Positions 1 through 8,096 of a DNA stretch of 64,000 bases are shown here, piece after piece. The stretch spans positions 10,043-74,042 of the forward strand of contig JBKPOG010000107.1 in the NCBI GenBank assembly GCA_046732975.1, given 5' to 3'. Positions within the stretch are counted from its first letter, which is position 1; each line of letters starts with the position of its first letter. The notes beneath the pieces are model-generated. The model had not been told where the DNA came from. It searched no databases and saw nothing but the letters and a program-made list of their open reading frames with translations. Source of the DNA: JAMXLO01 sp046732975. GTDB lineage: Bacteria > Pseudomonadota > Alphaproteobacteria > Acetobacterales > Acetobacteraceae. The position numbers and the translations under genes were made by a program.

Positions 1-481
1 CGGTGAACGGGGTCAACCAGTCCCACCAGCCGCCAGCATAGACGCGGTCCTGCACGTGAATGCCTTGCAGCAGGCCCCCAAGGATCAGGCCCTGGCAGAA
101 TGCTGCCAGGGTGGAACCGATGCAGATCCCGCGGTCCCACCAGATCCTGCCTCGCATCGTCGCGGCGCTGAACCGGAACTCGAAGCCGACACCGCGGAAC
201 ACCAGCGACAGCAGCATGGTGATGATCGCAGGATAAAGCGCCGTCATGATCACGGCATAGGCGAGCGGAAACACCGCGAACAGTCCGCCACCACCCAGCA
301 CCAGCCAAGTTTCGTTTCCGTCCCAGACCGGCACGACAGAGCTCACCATGACGTCGCGATCCTCTTCGCGCTGCTCGGCTGCGAACAGAATGCCGACACC
401 AAGATCGAAGCCGTCCAGCAACACGTAGGCCAGCACGGCGAACGCGATAAGTGCGGCCCAGATGACTGGCAGCCACGTCAT
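1..481 (-). CDS. cioB: Cytochrome bd-type ubiquinol oxidase subunit II (CydB/CioB), 3'-truncated by window edge
   Basis: Membrane subunit of the bd-family terminal oxidase, which reduces O2 with electrons from quinol and partners with the CydA-type subunit encoded just upstream. Translating the minus strand from the ATG at 481 gives a start typical of CydB, with LLDGFDLGVGIL near residue 22 and VWDGNETWLVLGGGGLFA near residue 52, the most conserved CydB motif. Several hydrophobic membrane segments follow. The ATG overlaps the TGA of the CydA gene (ATGA at 478-481), so the two are translationally coupled. The C-terminal half lies outside the window, so any CydX/CydZ-type small subunit cannot be assessed. 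Confidence 0.93.
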   Translation of the reverse strand, partial: MTWLPVIWAALIAFAVLAYVLLDGFDLGVGILFAAEQREEDRDVMVSSVVPVWDGNETWLVLGGGGLFAVFPLAYAVIMTALYPAIITMLLSLVFRGVGFEFRFSAATMRGRIWWDRGICIGSTLAAFCQGLILGGLLQGIHVQDRVYAGGWWDWLTPFT

Positions 482-1872
482 TGCTGCCGTCCCAGAGCCG
501 GCGCCGGAGTGATACCGGCCGAGCGGACGGGCACACCGCTTCGTGGTCCAGGCTCGCCTGTTGTCGGCGGCCGGCGCAACACGCGAAACAGGAAGAAGAA
601 TCCAGCGCCAAACACGATTGCATATACAATGACAAAGGCGGCCAAGGATGCGGCAACGCCAGGCGTGTCGATCGGCGAGGCGCTGTCGGCGGTGCGCAGC
701 AGACCGTAGACGGTGAAGGGCTGGCGGCCGACCTCGGTGACAGTCCAACCCGCGAGCAAGGCGATGAAGCCCGACGGCGCGAGCAGCAGCATGGCGCGGC
801 GCAGCCAGATCGACGTGTAAAGTCGGTTGCGGGCCCTTAGCCAGGCGCCCCATACGCCAACCGCCGCCATCAGCAGGCCAAGTCCCACCATGATGCGGAA
901 TGCCCAGAAGACCACAGGCGCATAGGGGCGATCCTGCGGGGGAAAATCCTTCAGGCCCTTAATTGCGCCGTTCCAGGTATGGGTCAGAACCAGCGCGCCA
1001 AGATGCGGTATCTCAACTGCCCAGTCGGTACGCTCCTCGTCCATGTTAGGCATGCCGAACAGGATCAACGGCTGGCCCGGCTGTGCTTCCCAATCGCCCT
1101 CCAATGCGGCGATTTTTGCCGGCTGGTACTGCAGCGTGTTCAACCCGTGCTGATCTCCGGCAAGCAACTGCAGCGGTGCCACGACAACGGCCATCCACAT
1201 CGCCATCGAGAACATCAGGCGGGCGGCCTGGTTCTGCAGGTCGCGCCGCATGTGCCACGCGCCGACCGCGCCCACGACGAATGCGACCGACAGATATGAC
1301 GCGATCACCATGTGGACCAGCCGATACGGGAAGGACGGGTTGAAGATGACCTGCCACCAGTCGATGGGCTCGAATCTGCCGTCAGGCGTCACTGCAAAGC
1401 CTTGCGGCGTTTGCATCCACGAATTGGCAGCGAGAATCCAGAACGCGCTGAGAAGAGTGCCAGTCCCGACCATCAGCGTGGCAAAGCAGTAGATGCCACG
1501 CGAGACTCGCTCGCGGCCGAACAGCATGATCCCGAGAAAGCCAGCCTCCAGGAAGAAGGCCGTCAACACCTCGTAGCCCATCAGTGGCCCGATGACTGGG
1601 CCGGCCTTGTCGGCAAAGCGCGCCCAATTGGTGCCGAACTCGTACGACATCACGACCCCGGACACGACGCCCATACCGAACGTGATGGTGAACGCCTTCA
1701 GCCAATATTGGTAGACATCGCGATACACTTGGCGGCCCGTGAACACCCACAGGACCTCCAGCACAGCGAGATAGCTCGCCAGGCCGATGCTGAACGCAGG
1801 CAGCACTATGTGGAAAGCGACAGTCAGCGCGAACTGCGCGCGTGCCAACAGAACAGCGGCTACGCCGGGCAT
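478..1872 (-). CDS. cioA: Cytochrome bd-type quinol oxidase subunit I (CydA/CioA)
   Basis: Haem-bearing subunit of a bd-family quinol oxidase in the inner membrane. The 464-aa product starts with the family signature LLARAQFALTVAFHIVLPAF, in which His21 matches the haem-ligand histidine. It continues with GMGVVSGVVMSYEFGTNW, and near the C-terminus carries TEVGRQPFTVYGLLRTADS. The GRQPF/YGLLRT sequence and the relatively short length fit the short-Q-loop, cyanide-insensitive (CioA) branch better than E. coli CydA; that subfamily call is inference. A GAGG Shine-Dalgarno sits 5 nt before the ATG at 1872. It forms an operon with the overlapping cioB downstream. Confidence 0.95.
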   Translation of the reverse strand: MPGVAAVLLARAQFALTVAFHIVLPAFSIGLASYLAVLEVLWVFTGRQVYRDVYQYWLKAFTITFGMGVVSGVVMSYEFGTNWARFADKAGPVIGPLMGYEVLTAFFLEAGFLGIMLFGRERVSRGIYCFATLMVGTGTLLSAFWILAANSWMQTPQGFAVTPDGRFEPIDWWQVIFNPSFPYRLVHMVIASYLSVAFVVGAVGAWHMRRDLQNQAARLMFSMAMWMAVVVAPLQLLAGDQHGLNTLQYQPAKIAALEGDWEAQPGQPLILFGMPNMDEERTDWAVEIPHLGALVLTHTWNGAIKGLKDFPPQDRPYAPVVFWAFRIMVGLGLLMAAVGVWGAWLRARNRLYTSIWLRRAMLLLAPSGFIALLAGWTVTEVGRQPFTVYGLLRTADSASPIDTPGVAASLAAFVIVYAIVFGAGFFFLFRVLRRPPTTGEPGPRSGVPVRSAGITPAPALGRQQ

Positions 1873-1925
1873 GCAAACCTCGCGCGGTTGCCGGGTGCCT
1901 CAGTATGCAGACAGCCGAGTGCGCT

Positions 1926-2198
1926 TCAAGCCGCCTGGAGGATCTCTTCAGGCCGTAGCTGGGTCAGGGTGCGCACGCCAATCACCTGGCGAAGGTTGCC
2001 CTCGAGAAGATGCACGGCCTCAGCCGGCATCGCCTGCATGGCAATCTCGACATGAAGCGTATCGCCGGAGCGATGCGACCACATCCGGTCGGGTATGAGG
2101 TCTCGGCGGCCGAACGGTTGCAAGAGACGACTCAACAGGCCAGGCGAGACATCCGCATCAAGCATGAAGCGGACTGCGACGTAGGGACCATCAGACAT
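1926..2198 (-). CDS. Small ACT-domain-like protein
   Basis: A 90-aa protein beginning MSDGPYVAVRFML, chosen because GGAG lies 9 nt before the ATG at 2198. The pattern of a hydrophobic strand (YVAVRFML), helix (GLLSRLLQPFGRRDL), strand (TLHVEIAMQ), helix (HLLEGNLRQVIGV) and a final strand resembles the beta-alpha-beta-beta-alpha-beta ACT fold of acetolactate synthase small subunits. No IlvB-type partner is nearby. It lies 53 nt upstream of cioA on the same strand, so it may be co-transcribed with the oxidase. Ligand and function cannot be read from the sequence; the fold assignment is moderate. Confidence 0.65.
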   Translation of the reverse strand: MSDGPYVAVRFMLDADVSPGLLSRLLQPFGRRDLIPDRMWSHRSGDTLHVEIAMQAMPAEAVHLLEGNLRQVIGVRTLTQLRPEEILQAA

Positions 2199-2246
2199 GG
2201 AAGTGAACTCCGAACGACAGGCGCGACGGTGAAACGCGGGCAAATC

Positions 2247-2268
2247 CCCGGCTGCTCAGGCAGCCGGG
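2247..2268 (-). terminator. Perfect 9-bp stem-loop downstream of the DUF2125 gene
   Basis: CCCGGCTGC, a TCAG loop, then GCAGCCGGG form a perfect hairpin between the DUF2125 stop (2351) and the ACT-like gene (2198). Read on the minus strand it is followed only by GATTTG, so the U-tract is weak. It may be an intrinsic terminator, an attenuator or an mRNA-stabilising hairpin separating the DUF2125 transcript from the ACT-like/cio operon. Confidence 0.35.
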
Positions 2269-2350
2269 CCGCTAATTCGCGCGCTGTTTCGACAGGAGCT
2301 CACGCCGCCATGCTACGCATTCGCACGCCAGACGCCAAGTCCCAAGTGCG

Positions 2351-3385
2351 TTATGGCCAGTCCACCTCGGGTAGACGCAGCAGCGGAACCTGACGCATCG
2401 ACAGGGTGCGGTACTGCAGCGTCAACGGCACCTCCACGTCGGGACGCGAGCCATCGCCTGGCGCATTGGCAAGCAGCGACAAAACGGCCTTTGCCGCCGT
2501 GGCCGCCGATCGGCTGATCATGGAATGCGCAGCCAGAGTGTCCAATGTTTCGGCATAGCCAACAATGTGAGCGGTGCCGGCGCCCATCGGCTGCAATTGG
2601 TCGTCGAGCGCCAGGGTTGCGCTGGCTGACAGATCGAGTGGACCCCAGGTCAGCACTAGGTGCTGGATCGCCAGGGACCCTCCGCCATCGCGCCAGCTTG
2701 TGGCTTGGTCCGCCGGCGCCCCCGCGACCGGGAGCGGACCATTCAGGGCTGCTTCCATCTCCACCTTGGCAACGTTGGGACCAAGCGGGCGGACCGTGCG
2801 TGGAGGGAGGCCTAGGTCTCCGGCTTGAAGCGAAGCGATCACCGCTGGTTCCCCCGAACGCGCCTCTGGATGGAACACCAGTTGCAACTGCAGGCTTCCA
2901 ACACTGGCGACTCCGGTGGGGGTCTCAGCGCGTAGATTGGCGACCGCGAGCTCCGCGAAATCAGGCCAGTCCTTTGCCTGCAGCGGCAGGAGGAGGCGGA
3001 GGCGCCCGGCGGTGTAGGCCACAGCCGGGTTGTCGGCCAGCCGAACCTGCTGCTGGCCCTCCGGCGCGATTTCGAGCATGGCCGGCCGCATCAATGCGAT
3101 GCGCAATTTAACTCTCTCGGCGCTCCAGAAAACCCGACCGGGCATGTCAGAGCCCCCGTGCGTGAGGGATAGCGCGGGGACGACGAGGATCGCCGCGAAA
3201 GGCCAGCCACCTACGCTGGTCCTCCCGTTCTGTTCCGTCCAGCCGTGCGCTTTCTGGACTGAGACCCAATTGGCAAAGCCTCGTTCCAGATTGCCTGCGA
3301 CCAACCGCCAGTACGCCGTGTCGGCAGCCAGCAGCACGAGCGGCACGGCGAGCAAACTCAGCCACAACCTCCGCCTGCCCCGCAT
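2351..3385 (-). CDS. DUF2125 domain-containing protein
   Basis: A 344-aa protein starting MRGRRRLWLSLLAVPLVLLAAD, a basic N-terminus followed by one hydrophobic segment that looks like a signal anchor or signal peptide. The rest, including GWPFAAILVVPALSL near residue 60 and a repetitive beta-rich body, matches alphaproteobacterial DUF2125 proteins. These are envelope-located and structurally related to lipid-transfer or AsmA-like proteins; no enzymatic motif is visible. The ATG at 3385 was preferred over an upstream in-frame start because the extra 56 residues are low-complexity and lack a signal sequence. The 235 bp upstream (3386-3620) contains nothing else I can identify. Confidence 0.75.
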   Translation of the reverse strand: MRGRRRLWLSLLAVPLVLLAADTAYWRLVAGNLERGFANWVSVQKAHGWTEQNGRTSVGGWPFAAILVVPALSLTHGGSDMPGRVFWSAERVKLRIALMRPAMLEIAPEGQQQVRLADNPAVAYTAGRLRLLLPLQAKDWPDFAELAVANLRAETPTGVASVGSLQLQLVFHPEARSGEPAVIASLQAGDLGLPPRTVRPLGPNVAKVEMEAALNGPLPVAGAPADQATSWRDGGGSLAIQHLVLTWGPLDLSASATLALDDQLQPMGAGTAHIVGYAETLDTLAAHSMISRSAATAAKAVLSLLANAPGDGSRPDVEVPLTLQYRTLSMRQVPLLRLPEVDWP

Positions 3386-3620
3386 ATAGCCCCGTCCCGA
3401 ACCAAGCGCGCCGCTTATAGGCGAACATGGAAGCGAGGCAACGCGAGCCGGGCACCGGATGCAGCCCACGGTGACTCCTGCGACAGGCGTTAGGACCTGG
3501 ACTGCGCCGCTATCCCCATGTTGAGTGCCGAGCCGCCAGTGCGGGGAGGGCAAGAACTATTCGTGTGTTGTCAATGCATTGTGCAAGACGACTGCTGTAG
3601 TATGCGAGGCCGCGGGGTGC

Positions 3621-4331
3621 TCAGCCCACAGAGTTTTCCACAGGCTCGTATTTTAGGACCTGTGCCAGACTGCGCATAAGCTGTTGGCGTCCCGTTTCCG
3701 GCGAGAGCGGTTCCAGCAGTTGTATGTGGATCGTACCCGGTCGTTTGTGGAACGCTCGACGCCCCCAGCAGCGACCTGAATCGGTAACCGCCGGAATCAC
3801 CGGCAGCCGGGTCCTGACAGCCAGCGCCACAGCGCCAGGCTGCAGCGGAAGCTGTTGGCCAGGGGCGGCTCGGGTCCCCTCTGGGAAAATCACGATCTGC
3901 CGCTCCTCGCGAACCGCTCGTTCGCCCTCGCGCAGCAGATGGCGCATTGCACTGGCCCCGCCGTGACGATCCACCGCGATCATCCCCGCCAGCGGCATCA
4001 GTGGACCAAACAACGGGATCCGCAGTAATTCTTGCTTCAGGACATAGCAGCAACGGGGCACCAGCGTGAGCCAGACGAAGGTGTCGAATGCCGACTGATG
4101 CGTCGACGCGATCAGGGCAGGACCGGAACCCAGCCGCTCCAGTCCCTGTACCGAGAGGCGAATGCCGCAGATTACCCGCAGCCCTTCCATAAGCAGGCGC
4201 GCCCAGAGCATCGCGACGTCCTGGACGCGATGCGGCGCCAGGAATCTGACAGGCGTTGCGAGCCCCACGGTGAGGACGAAGGTCAGCAAGAAGAAGTACA
4301 GGTTGAACAGTGTGGAACGCAGCGAGATCAT
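3621..4331 (-). CDS. plsC: 1-acyl-sn-glycerol-3-phosphate acyltransferase
   Basis: Transfers an acyl chain to the sn-2 position of lysophosphatidic acid, giving phosphatidic acid at the inner membrane. The 236-aa product has an N-terminal hydrophobic segment (residues 8-28), the catalytic HX4D motif HQSAFD at 78-83, and the substrate-binding FPEGTR at 149-154, all in the expected spacing. The start overlaps the stop of the YdcF-type gene (ATGA at 4328-4331), making it the last gene of the ftsE-ftsX-ydcF-plsC run. Confidence 0.93.
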   Translation of the reverse strand: MISLRSTLFNLYFFLLTFVLTVGLATPVRFLAPHRVQDVAMLWARLLMEGLRVICGIRLSVQGLERLGSGPALIASTHQSAFDTFVWLTLVPRCCYVLKQELLRIPLFGPLMPLAGMIAVDRHGGASAMRHLLREGERAVREERQIVIFPEGTRAAPGQQLPLQPGAVALAVRTRLPVIPAVTDSGRCWGRRAFHKRPGTIHIQLLEPLSPETGRQQLMRSLAQVLKYEPVENSVG

Positions 4332-4945
4332 CCGGCATGGCTGGGGCGCACCAGCGTTGGCTCGCGTTCGGGCAGAACTGTGGTCAGGCCGGTCGCAGTG
4401 GCAAGGAACTTGATGTACTCCTCAGCCATCAGCCGCAGAGGAGGATCGGTGGATTGCTCCGGTGGGGCGACCGGCAAAGGGTGCAACGTCACGCCGGGCA
4501 ACGTCCTTCCCAACTCGGTTAGCGCACGCGGCATGTGATAGGCTGCCGTCACCACCAGCAGTGAATGGATGTCGTTGCGGCGTGCCCAGTCGGCGGTGGC
4601 CAACGCGTTGCCCTTGGTCGTGGCGGCAGTGCGATCGATGGTAACTCGCGGCGCCAGCGTCAACGGATCGACACCGGCCCGGTGAGCCAGCTCGGACAAC
4701 TCGGCACCTCCGCCAATTCCGGAGAGCAGCAGCCGATCGGCGCGCCCGTCGGCAAGCAGGTGCAGCGCGGTTTCGACTCGATCGGGACCCCCGGTGAAGG
4801 CCACGATACCATCGACGTGGGCGGGCGCCTGAGCGCGACTGTCCGCCAAATGCAGGAACCAGGCGAAGCTGGCTGTGCATGCCAGCATCCCCGCTGCGAT
4901 GCAGGCGCTTAGACCGACTAGTACATGACGGCGGGTGATAGTCAT
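4328..4945 (-). CDS. YdcF family (DUF218) membrane-anchored protein
   Basis: A 205-aa protein starting MTITRRHVLVGLSACIAAGML, i.e. an N-terminal membrane anchor, followed by the DUF218 fold. VDGIVAFTGGPDRVETALHLL forms the first strand and loop, RADRLLLSGIGG comes next, then TKGNALATADWA, and LLVVTAAYHMPRAL contains the conserved YHMPRA motif. Related proteins (SanA, YdcF, ElyC) act in envelope or peptidoglycan-precursor metabolism. Both ends overlap neighbours by 4 bp (ftsX and plsC), which fits an envelope-biogenesis operon. The ATG at 4945 is favoured by that overlap. Confidence 0.85.
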   Translation of the reverse strand: MTITRRHVLVGLSACIAAGMLACTASFAWFLHLADSRAQAPAHVDGIVAFTGGPDRVETALHLLADGRADRLLLSGIGGGAELSELAHRAGVDPLTLAPRVTIDRTAATTKGNALATADWARRNDIHSLLVVTAAYHMPRALTELGRTLPGVTLHPLPVAPPEQSTDPPLRLMAEEYIKFLATATGLTTVLPEREPTLVRPSHAG

Positions 4946-5880
4946 GGCAGACGTCGCAGCCAACGTCGCACAGTTCCCTGAGCAGTCAGAAAGCCGATTG
5001 CCGCTGCTGCCGCAGGGAGGCCAGGGATTATCAGCCACAAGGCCGCCGGCAAGGCCGTCACTACATCCGTGGGTGACGGCGATTCCTGAGCGGCAGTCCC
5101 CGCGAACGGTGCTGCGAGGTTTGCCAGTCCAATCAGCATGGGCAAAGCGAGCACGGCGCCGACAGTCCCCCCCGTCGCTGCGAGCAGAGTGGCCCTGCCG
5201 GCAAAACGGGCTGCGATGTAGCCATCCGTCGCCCCAAGTCCATGGACAATCTCGATCGCTTCACGGCGGGCTGAAAGGCCTGCTCGCGTTGCGACGGCAA
5301 TGACGGCTGCGGCCACCGACGCAACCAGCACAAGCGCCAGCCCGGCACAGGCCTGAAGGCTACGGGCCAGCACGGTCAACCGCCCAATCCAGACGCCGTG
5401 GCTTTCAACCAGCGTGCCCGGGACAATCTCGTTGAGCCGGAGCGCCAACCGCTCAGTCTCCACCGAACTGTCATTCAATCGCACTGCGATCACTGCAGGC
5501 AATGGTATCGCCAGCCTTTCGGCACCACTGCCAAGCCAAGGACGCAATAGGTCGCCAAGTTCCTCATCACTGAGCGGGCGCGCCGAAGCGACTCCGGGAG
5601 TAGCCAGCAATAATGCCAGTACGCGATCCTGGCGCACCCCGCCACCGTGCGCCGCCAACTCGCGCGGCTTCGGCACCTGAACGGTCAGCGCCGACCCTGC
5701 ACCCTGCTGCCAATGATGCGCCAACGATGCTGCACCGACCCAGCCGGCGATGGCGAGAGCCGCCAGGACTGCCATCGCACCCACCAGGAACGGCAGCATG
5801 CGATCCGAGATCGCCCGGCGCAGGCCTAGTTCGTCGAAACCGGCTGGCCGCAGCGAACGCCGGGTGCGCAGCGACGTCAC
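4942..5880 (-). CDS. ftsX: Cell division protein FtsX (ABC permease-like)
   Basis: Integral-membrane partner of FtsE that couples the divisome to peptidoglycan hydrolases. The 312-aa product has a cytoplasmic N-terminus, a first membrane segment (about residues 29-51), a periplasmic domain with the LLLATPGVASARPLSDEEL region, and three C-terminal membrane segments beginning near residue 170. Its start overlaps the ftsE stop by 4 bp (ATGA at 5877-5880) and its stop overlaps the YdcF-type gene. Confidence 0.9.
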   Translation of the reverse strand: MTSLRTRRSLRPAGFDELGLRRAISDRMLPFLVGAMAVLAALAIAGWVGAASLAHHWQQGAGSALTVQVPKPRELAAHGGGVRQDRVLALLLATPGVASARPLSDEELGDLLRPWLGSGAERLAIPLPAVIAVRLNDSSVETERLALRLNEIVPGTLVESHGVWIGRLTVLARSLQACAGLALVLVASVAAAVIAVATRAGLSARREAIEIVHGLGATDGYIAARFAGRATLLAATGGTVGAVLALPMLIGLANLAAPFAGTAAQESPSPTDVVTALPAALWLIIPGLPAAAAAIGFLTAQGTVRRWLRRLP

Positions 5881-6566
5881 ACCTGGTCCCCTGCGAGTCG
5901 TCCTCGCGAGAGCCGCAGTGCCGGCGCCGGATGCCGCGTTACCAGGGCGTCGTTATGAGTCGCCACGACGACCGTGGTGCCTAATCGATTCATTTCCTTC
6001 AAAAGCTGCATCAACCTCTCGGCCTGTGCCTCGTCGAGGTTGCCGGTCGGCTCGTCGGCAAGCAGCAGGCTCGGCCGGCTGATTACCGCCCGGGCGATGG
6101 CCACGCGCTGTTGCTCCCCACCTGACAGTTCCGCCGGTCTCGCGCTCGATTGCCTTGCCAGGCCGACCCAGCGCAGCATCTCGCCCACATCGGCACAAAT
6201 CTGACCTTCTGGCCGCCCGGCGATCCGCAACGGCAGGGCCACATTGTCAAACGCCGACAGGTGCGGCAGCAGCCGGAAGTCCTGGAAGACGATTCCAATC
6301 CTGCGCCGCAGTCGCGGCAACCGCCGTCGTTCTGCAGTCTCTATGTCGGTGCCGAAGATCATGAGGCGGCCGCGCGTCGGTCGGATCGCCAGGTACATGA
6401 GACGCAGCAGACTTGTCTTTCCGGCGCCCGAAGGTCCGAGCAGCCACCGGAACGCGCCATCCGGCAACGCAAAACTAAGGTCGTGCAGCACCTCGGGTCC
6501 CGGTTTGGCATGACTGCCTTGGCTCACCCGGCCATAGCAGAGCCCGACCGCCTCGAATCGAACCAT
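5877..6566 (-). CDS. ftsE: Cell division ATP-binding protein FtsE
   Basis: ABC-type ATPase that binds FtsX. Starting from MVRFEAVGLCYG (ATG at 6566, with AAGGA 5 nt upstream) the product is 229 aa, the normal FtsE size. Walker A GPSGAGKT is at residues 44-51, followed by the Q-loop region VFQDFRLLPHLS, the signature LSGGEQQRVAIARA and Walker B LLLADEPTGNLD. Further in-frame ATGs lie at 6572 and 6584. The gene heads a four-gene run with ftsX, the YdcF-type gene and plsC, and is divergent from the zinc-ribbon gene at 6641. Confidence 0.93.
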   Translation of the reverse strand: MVRFEAVGLCYGRVSQGSHAKPGPEVLHDLSFALPDGAFRWLLGPSGAGKTSLLRLMYLAIRPTRGRLMIFGTDIETAERRRLPRLRRRIGIVFQDFRLLPHLSAFDNVALPLRIAGRPEGQICADVGEMLRWVGLARQSSARPAELSGGEQQRVAIARAVISRPSLLLADEPTGNLDEAQAERLMQLLKEMNRLGTTVVVATHNDALVTRHPAPALRLSRGRLAGDQV

Positions 6567-6640
6567 CAGCATCCTTTTTGCCATTCTGTAGGACGCGCCG
6601 CCATTGCTTCGAAACTGTTGCGCGGCCACCATCTGCACGC

Positions 6641-7099
6641 ATGCACATCGTCTGCCCGACCTGCTCGGCAAGCTATGAGGTTCCCGATCAGCTGATGACG
6701 GCCGGGCGCCTCGTCCGATGTGCGCGATGTAACGGCGAGTGGACGCCGGTGGCGCCGGCAGAGCCGCCCGAACTGCCTGAGCCCGAGCCACTTCCTCCGA
6801 CTCCAGCTACGGAGGCCGAGGTGCAGCCACCGCCGCTTGCAGTTGTGGAGTCAGAACCGGCAGAGCCCCTCGCGATTGACGCGGTGCGACGATCGGCGAT
6901 GGACCGGCTCGCGGCGCATCCTGCCTCCCCCAGACCATCGTTGGCGTTGCGTCTGGCGTGGGCCGGTAGCATCGTCCTGTTCATTTTGCTTATCGCCCTG
7001 GCTTTCGCGTGGCGCGGCAAGATCATCACCGTCTGGCCACCCAGTGCCCGCGCCTACTCCGCCCTGGGGCTGCATTCCCAGCCTGAAACCAGCCAATGA
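6641..7099 (+). CDS. MJ0042-type zinc-ribbon, single-pass membrane protein
   Basis: A 152-aa protein whose first 36 residues are an MJ0042 zinc-finger domain: CPTC at residues 5-8 and CARC near 27-30 (two CxxC pairs), with ASYEVPDQL between them. A Pro/Glu-rich linker follows, then one transmembrane segment (SIVLFILLIALAFAW, near residue 110) and a short tail. This architecture is common in alphaproteobacteria and usually lies next to ftsE or the thioredoxin/holin-like region; its role is unknown. The ATG at 6641 places the zinc ribbon at the very N-terminus, as in homologues. Confidence 0.85.
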   Translation: MHIVCPTCSASYEVPDQLMTAGRLVRCARCNGEWTPVAPAEPPELPEPEPLPPTPATEAEVQPPPLAVVESEPAEPLAIDAVRRSAMDRLAAHPASPRPSLALRLAWAGSIVLFILLIALAFAWRGKIITVWPPSARAYSALGLHSQPETSQ

Positions 7100-7106
7100 C
7101 AGCGGC

Positions 7107-8093
7107 ATGCGGCTCCTGATCTTGATGCTGCTGCTGGTGGACCTGTCGGGTAGCGTCGTTAACGCCGAGCCTCTCGTGCTGCAGCGAACCATTTCCTTGA
7201 CCGGAGTCTCGGGGCGCATCGATCACATGGCAATTGATGCCGGGCGCAAACGTCTGTTCGTTGCCGAATTGGGCAACGGGACGATGGATGCGATCGACCT
7301 GGAGGTGGGACAGGTCGCCCGGCGGATTGACGGACTGAAGGAGCCGCAGGGAGTGGGTTATGCGCCCACTCGCGATATCCTGGCGATTGCAAGCGCCGGA
7401 GATGGATCGGTGCGTCTGTTCCACGGCGCCGATCTGTCGGCCGCCGGCGTGGTGGCTCTGGGCGACGATGCCGACAACGTCAGGCTCGATCCGGTGAGTG
7501 GCGATTTCGTCGTGGGTTACGGGAGCGGCGGGCTGGCCGTGATCGATCCATCAAGCGGCGCAGTTCGTAGCCGCATCCGATTGGCAGCGCATCCGGAGAG
7601 CTTCCAGATCGATGCGGTCAGTCACTACGCATATGTGAACGTGCCAGACGCGCGGCAGATTGCTGTCGTTGACTTGAGTGCAGCCCGGCAGACGGCGACG
7701 TGGCGAGTGCCGGACCTGACCGCCAACTTCCCCCTCGCGCTCGATGAGGCGGGCAGCACCGTCGCCTCGGTGTTTCGGAGCCCGCCGCGGCTTGTGGTAC
7801 TCGATGCGCACAACGGAAAGCCGACCAGCAATCTGGTGAGCTGCAGCGACGCTGACGATGTATTCTTCGACACCAGAAGGCGCCGTCTCTACGTCAGCTG
7901 TGGCCAAGGAAGCGTCGACGTTTGGCAACAGGATGGAGCTGGGTATCGACACATCGGTTCGATCAAGACGGCATCGGGGGCGCGCACCTCGCTGTTCGTC
8001 CCTGTGCTGGACCGGTTGTACGTTGCAGCGCGCGCTGGCTTCTTCGGACTTGGATCGGTCGCGGCCATCCTGGAATTCCGGCCGGTCGACTGA
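7107..8093 (+). CDS. Secreted YncE-like beta-propeller protein
   Basis: A 328-aa protein beginning MRLLILMLLLVDLSGSVVNA, a clear Sec signal peptide with cleavage predicted after VNA. The mature part has repeated blades of the YVTN/YncE kind, such as GRKRLFVAELGNGTMDAIDLEVGQV, HYAYVNVPDARQIAVVDLSAA and RRRLYVSCGQGSVDVWQ. These are typical of periplasmic seven-bladed propellers that bind ligands or partners. No catalytic motif is visible. It starts 7 nt after the zinc-ribbon gene and is convergent with the Rieske oxygenase gene, ending 3 nt before it. Confidence 0.8.
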   Translation: MRLLILMLLLVDLSGSVVNAEPLVLQRTISLTGVSGRIDHMAIDAGRKRLFVAELGNGTMDAIDLEVGQVARRIDGLKEPQGVGYAPTRDILAIASAGDGSVRLFHGADLSAAGVVALGDDADNVRLDPVSGDFVVGYGSGGLAVIDPSSGAVRSRIRLAAHPESFQIDAVSHYAYVNVPDARQIAVVDLSAARQTATWRVPDLTANFPLALDEAGSTVASVFRSPPRLVVLDAHNGKPTSNLVSCSDADDVFFDTRRRRLYVSCGQGSVDVWQQDGAGYRHIGSIKTASGARTSLFVPVLDRLYVAARAGFFGLGSVAAILEFRPVD

Positions 8094-8096
8094 CCT

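Noticed and set aside
2215..2290. Possible cobalamin-type riboswitch suggested by GGTGAAACGCGGG and the nearby hairpin
   Set aside because: The remaining B12-box elements are missing, and on this plus strand it is not followed by a gene; the hairpin alone is better read as a terminator-like stem.
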